Source of the DNA: Candidatus Dietzia intestinipullorum
GTDB lineage: Bacteria; Actinomycetota; Actinomycetes; Mycobacteriales; Mycobacteriaceae
Assembly (NCBI GenBank): GCA_019119635.1
Contig: DWWP01000054.1
Span: 124,001 to 188,000, forward strand
Length of the DNA: 64,000 bases
Reading direction: 5' to 3'
Part shown: in pieces, positions 63,643 through 64,000 of the stretch
Layout of the letters: each line of letters starts with the position of its first letter
How positions within the stretch are numbered: position 1 is the stretch's first letter
Notes under the pieces: generated by a model
Databases searched by the model: none
Seen by the model: the letters and a program-made list of their open reading frames with translations, nothing else
What the model was told of the DNA's origin: nothing
Position numbers and translations under genes: made by a program

Positions 63643-64000
63643 ATGACCGCCACCACCCGTCCGCCGCTCGTCCCCGGCGAGCCCACACCGATCCGGACCG
63701 TCCCCGAGTCGATCCCGAGGCCCGAATACGTCTGGAAGGACCGGGTCGACGAGGCCAACGGTGAGGCGTGGGTCCAGCCGCCGGAGGTCGTCGAGGCCAT
63801 GCGGGAGGCGAGCCGGGTCGCGGCGGACGCCCTCGCGGTGGCGGGCGCCGCGGTGGCGCCGGGGGTGACCACGGACGAGGTCGACAGGGTCGCCCACGAG
63901 TACATGTGCGATCACGGTGCCTACCCGTCGACCCTGGGATACAAGGCGTTCCCCAAGTCGAGCTGCGTCTCACTCAACGAGGTGATCTGTCACGGGATCC
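63643..64000 (+). CDS. map: Methionine aminopeptidase, type I (3' end outside window)
   Basis: Removes N-terminal Met from new proteins. The first 119 residues are visible: an N-terminal extension of about 40 residues ([19 protein letters not shown]) then the pita-bread domain with [29 protein letters not shown] and [26 protein letters not shown], which includes the active-site His. The extended N-terminus matches the mycobacterial MapB type. The metal-binding residues further on lie outside the window. Confidence 0.93.
   Translation, partial: MTATTRPPLVPGEPTPIRTVPESIPRPEYVWKDRVDEANGEAWVQPPEVVEAMREASRVAADALAVAGAAVAPGVTTDEVDRVAHEYMCDHGAYPSTLGYKAFPKSSCVSLNEVICHGI

Noticed and set aside
1-64000. 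CRISPR arrays, insertion sequences, prophage or defence islands
   Set aside because: No regularly spaced repeats, transposase, phage structural or defence-type genes were seen; the only recombinase is the housekeeping XerC.

Overview
The window is about 70% G+C and is densely packed with core genes on both strands. It contains F420 biosynthesis (cofC), the MEP isoprenoid pathway (dxr, ispG), a SepIVA-like coiled-coil protein, actinobacterial-length SerA, and a gene order that follows the leucine/ppk/recG/smc/rpsB/dxr segments of mycobacterial chromosomes. This points to a high-GC member of the Mycobacteriales (Corynebacteriales). Dietzia is my best guess at genus, from G+C and gene content only; it is not proven by the sequence.

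Layout. 1-7.9 kb: the end of an FAD oxidoreductase coupled to an unknown protein, then serA-leuB, a cNMP/CBS/nucleotidyltransferase sensor overlapping a DnaQ-type exonuclease, and an FAH-family enzyme. 7.9-14.1 kb: isochorismate synthase, gltX, tRNA-Gln, tRNA-Glu, a TetR/MFS efflux pair, a second identical tRNA-Glu and an LtbR-type IclR regulator. 14.2-23.4 kb: leuCD, a short HU protein, a mutT1-ppk-cofC operon, gpsA, ddl and a DUF3515 protein. 23.5-31.8 kb: thiL, gamma-carbonic-anhydrase-like protein, ung, an enoyl-CoA hydratase, a FakA-like protein, recG, rsmD and coaD. 31.9-46.1 kb: sepIVA, DUF177, rnc, mutM, osmC, acyP, smc, ftsY, ffh, rpsP, khpA, rimM, trmD, rplS and lepB. 46.1-52 kb: rnhB, DUF2469, yraN, yifB/comM, dprA, xerC and an M23-like protein. 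52-64 kb: rpsB, tsf, pyrH, frr, cdsA, lapA-like, rlmN, DUF2631, dxr, a site-2 protease, ispG, a GNAT protein and the start of map.

How the genes work together: leucine and serine synthesis (serA, leuB, leuCD with their regulator); translation and ribosome maturation (rpsP-khpA-rimM-trmD-rplS, rpsB-tsf, frr, gltX, rsmD, rlmN, tRNAs); protein export (ftsY, ffh, lepB); chromosome handling and repair (smc, xerC, recG, ung, mutM, mutT1, HU, rnhB, dprA); envelope and lipid precursors (ddl, cdsA, gpsA, dxr, ispG). Many genes are joined by ATGA/GTGA stop-start overlaps.

I found no CRISPR array, insertion sequence, prophage or defence island. The least expected signals are regulatory. At least fifteen start codons sit 6-8 nt downstream of a TANNNT-like -10 hexamer, the geometry of leaderless transcripts. 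A perfect three-half-site operator lies over the divergent ltbR/leuC promoters. Strong hairpins lie at lepB and between rpsB and tsf. The efflux pair is bracketed by identical tRNA genes.
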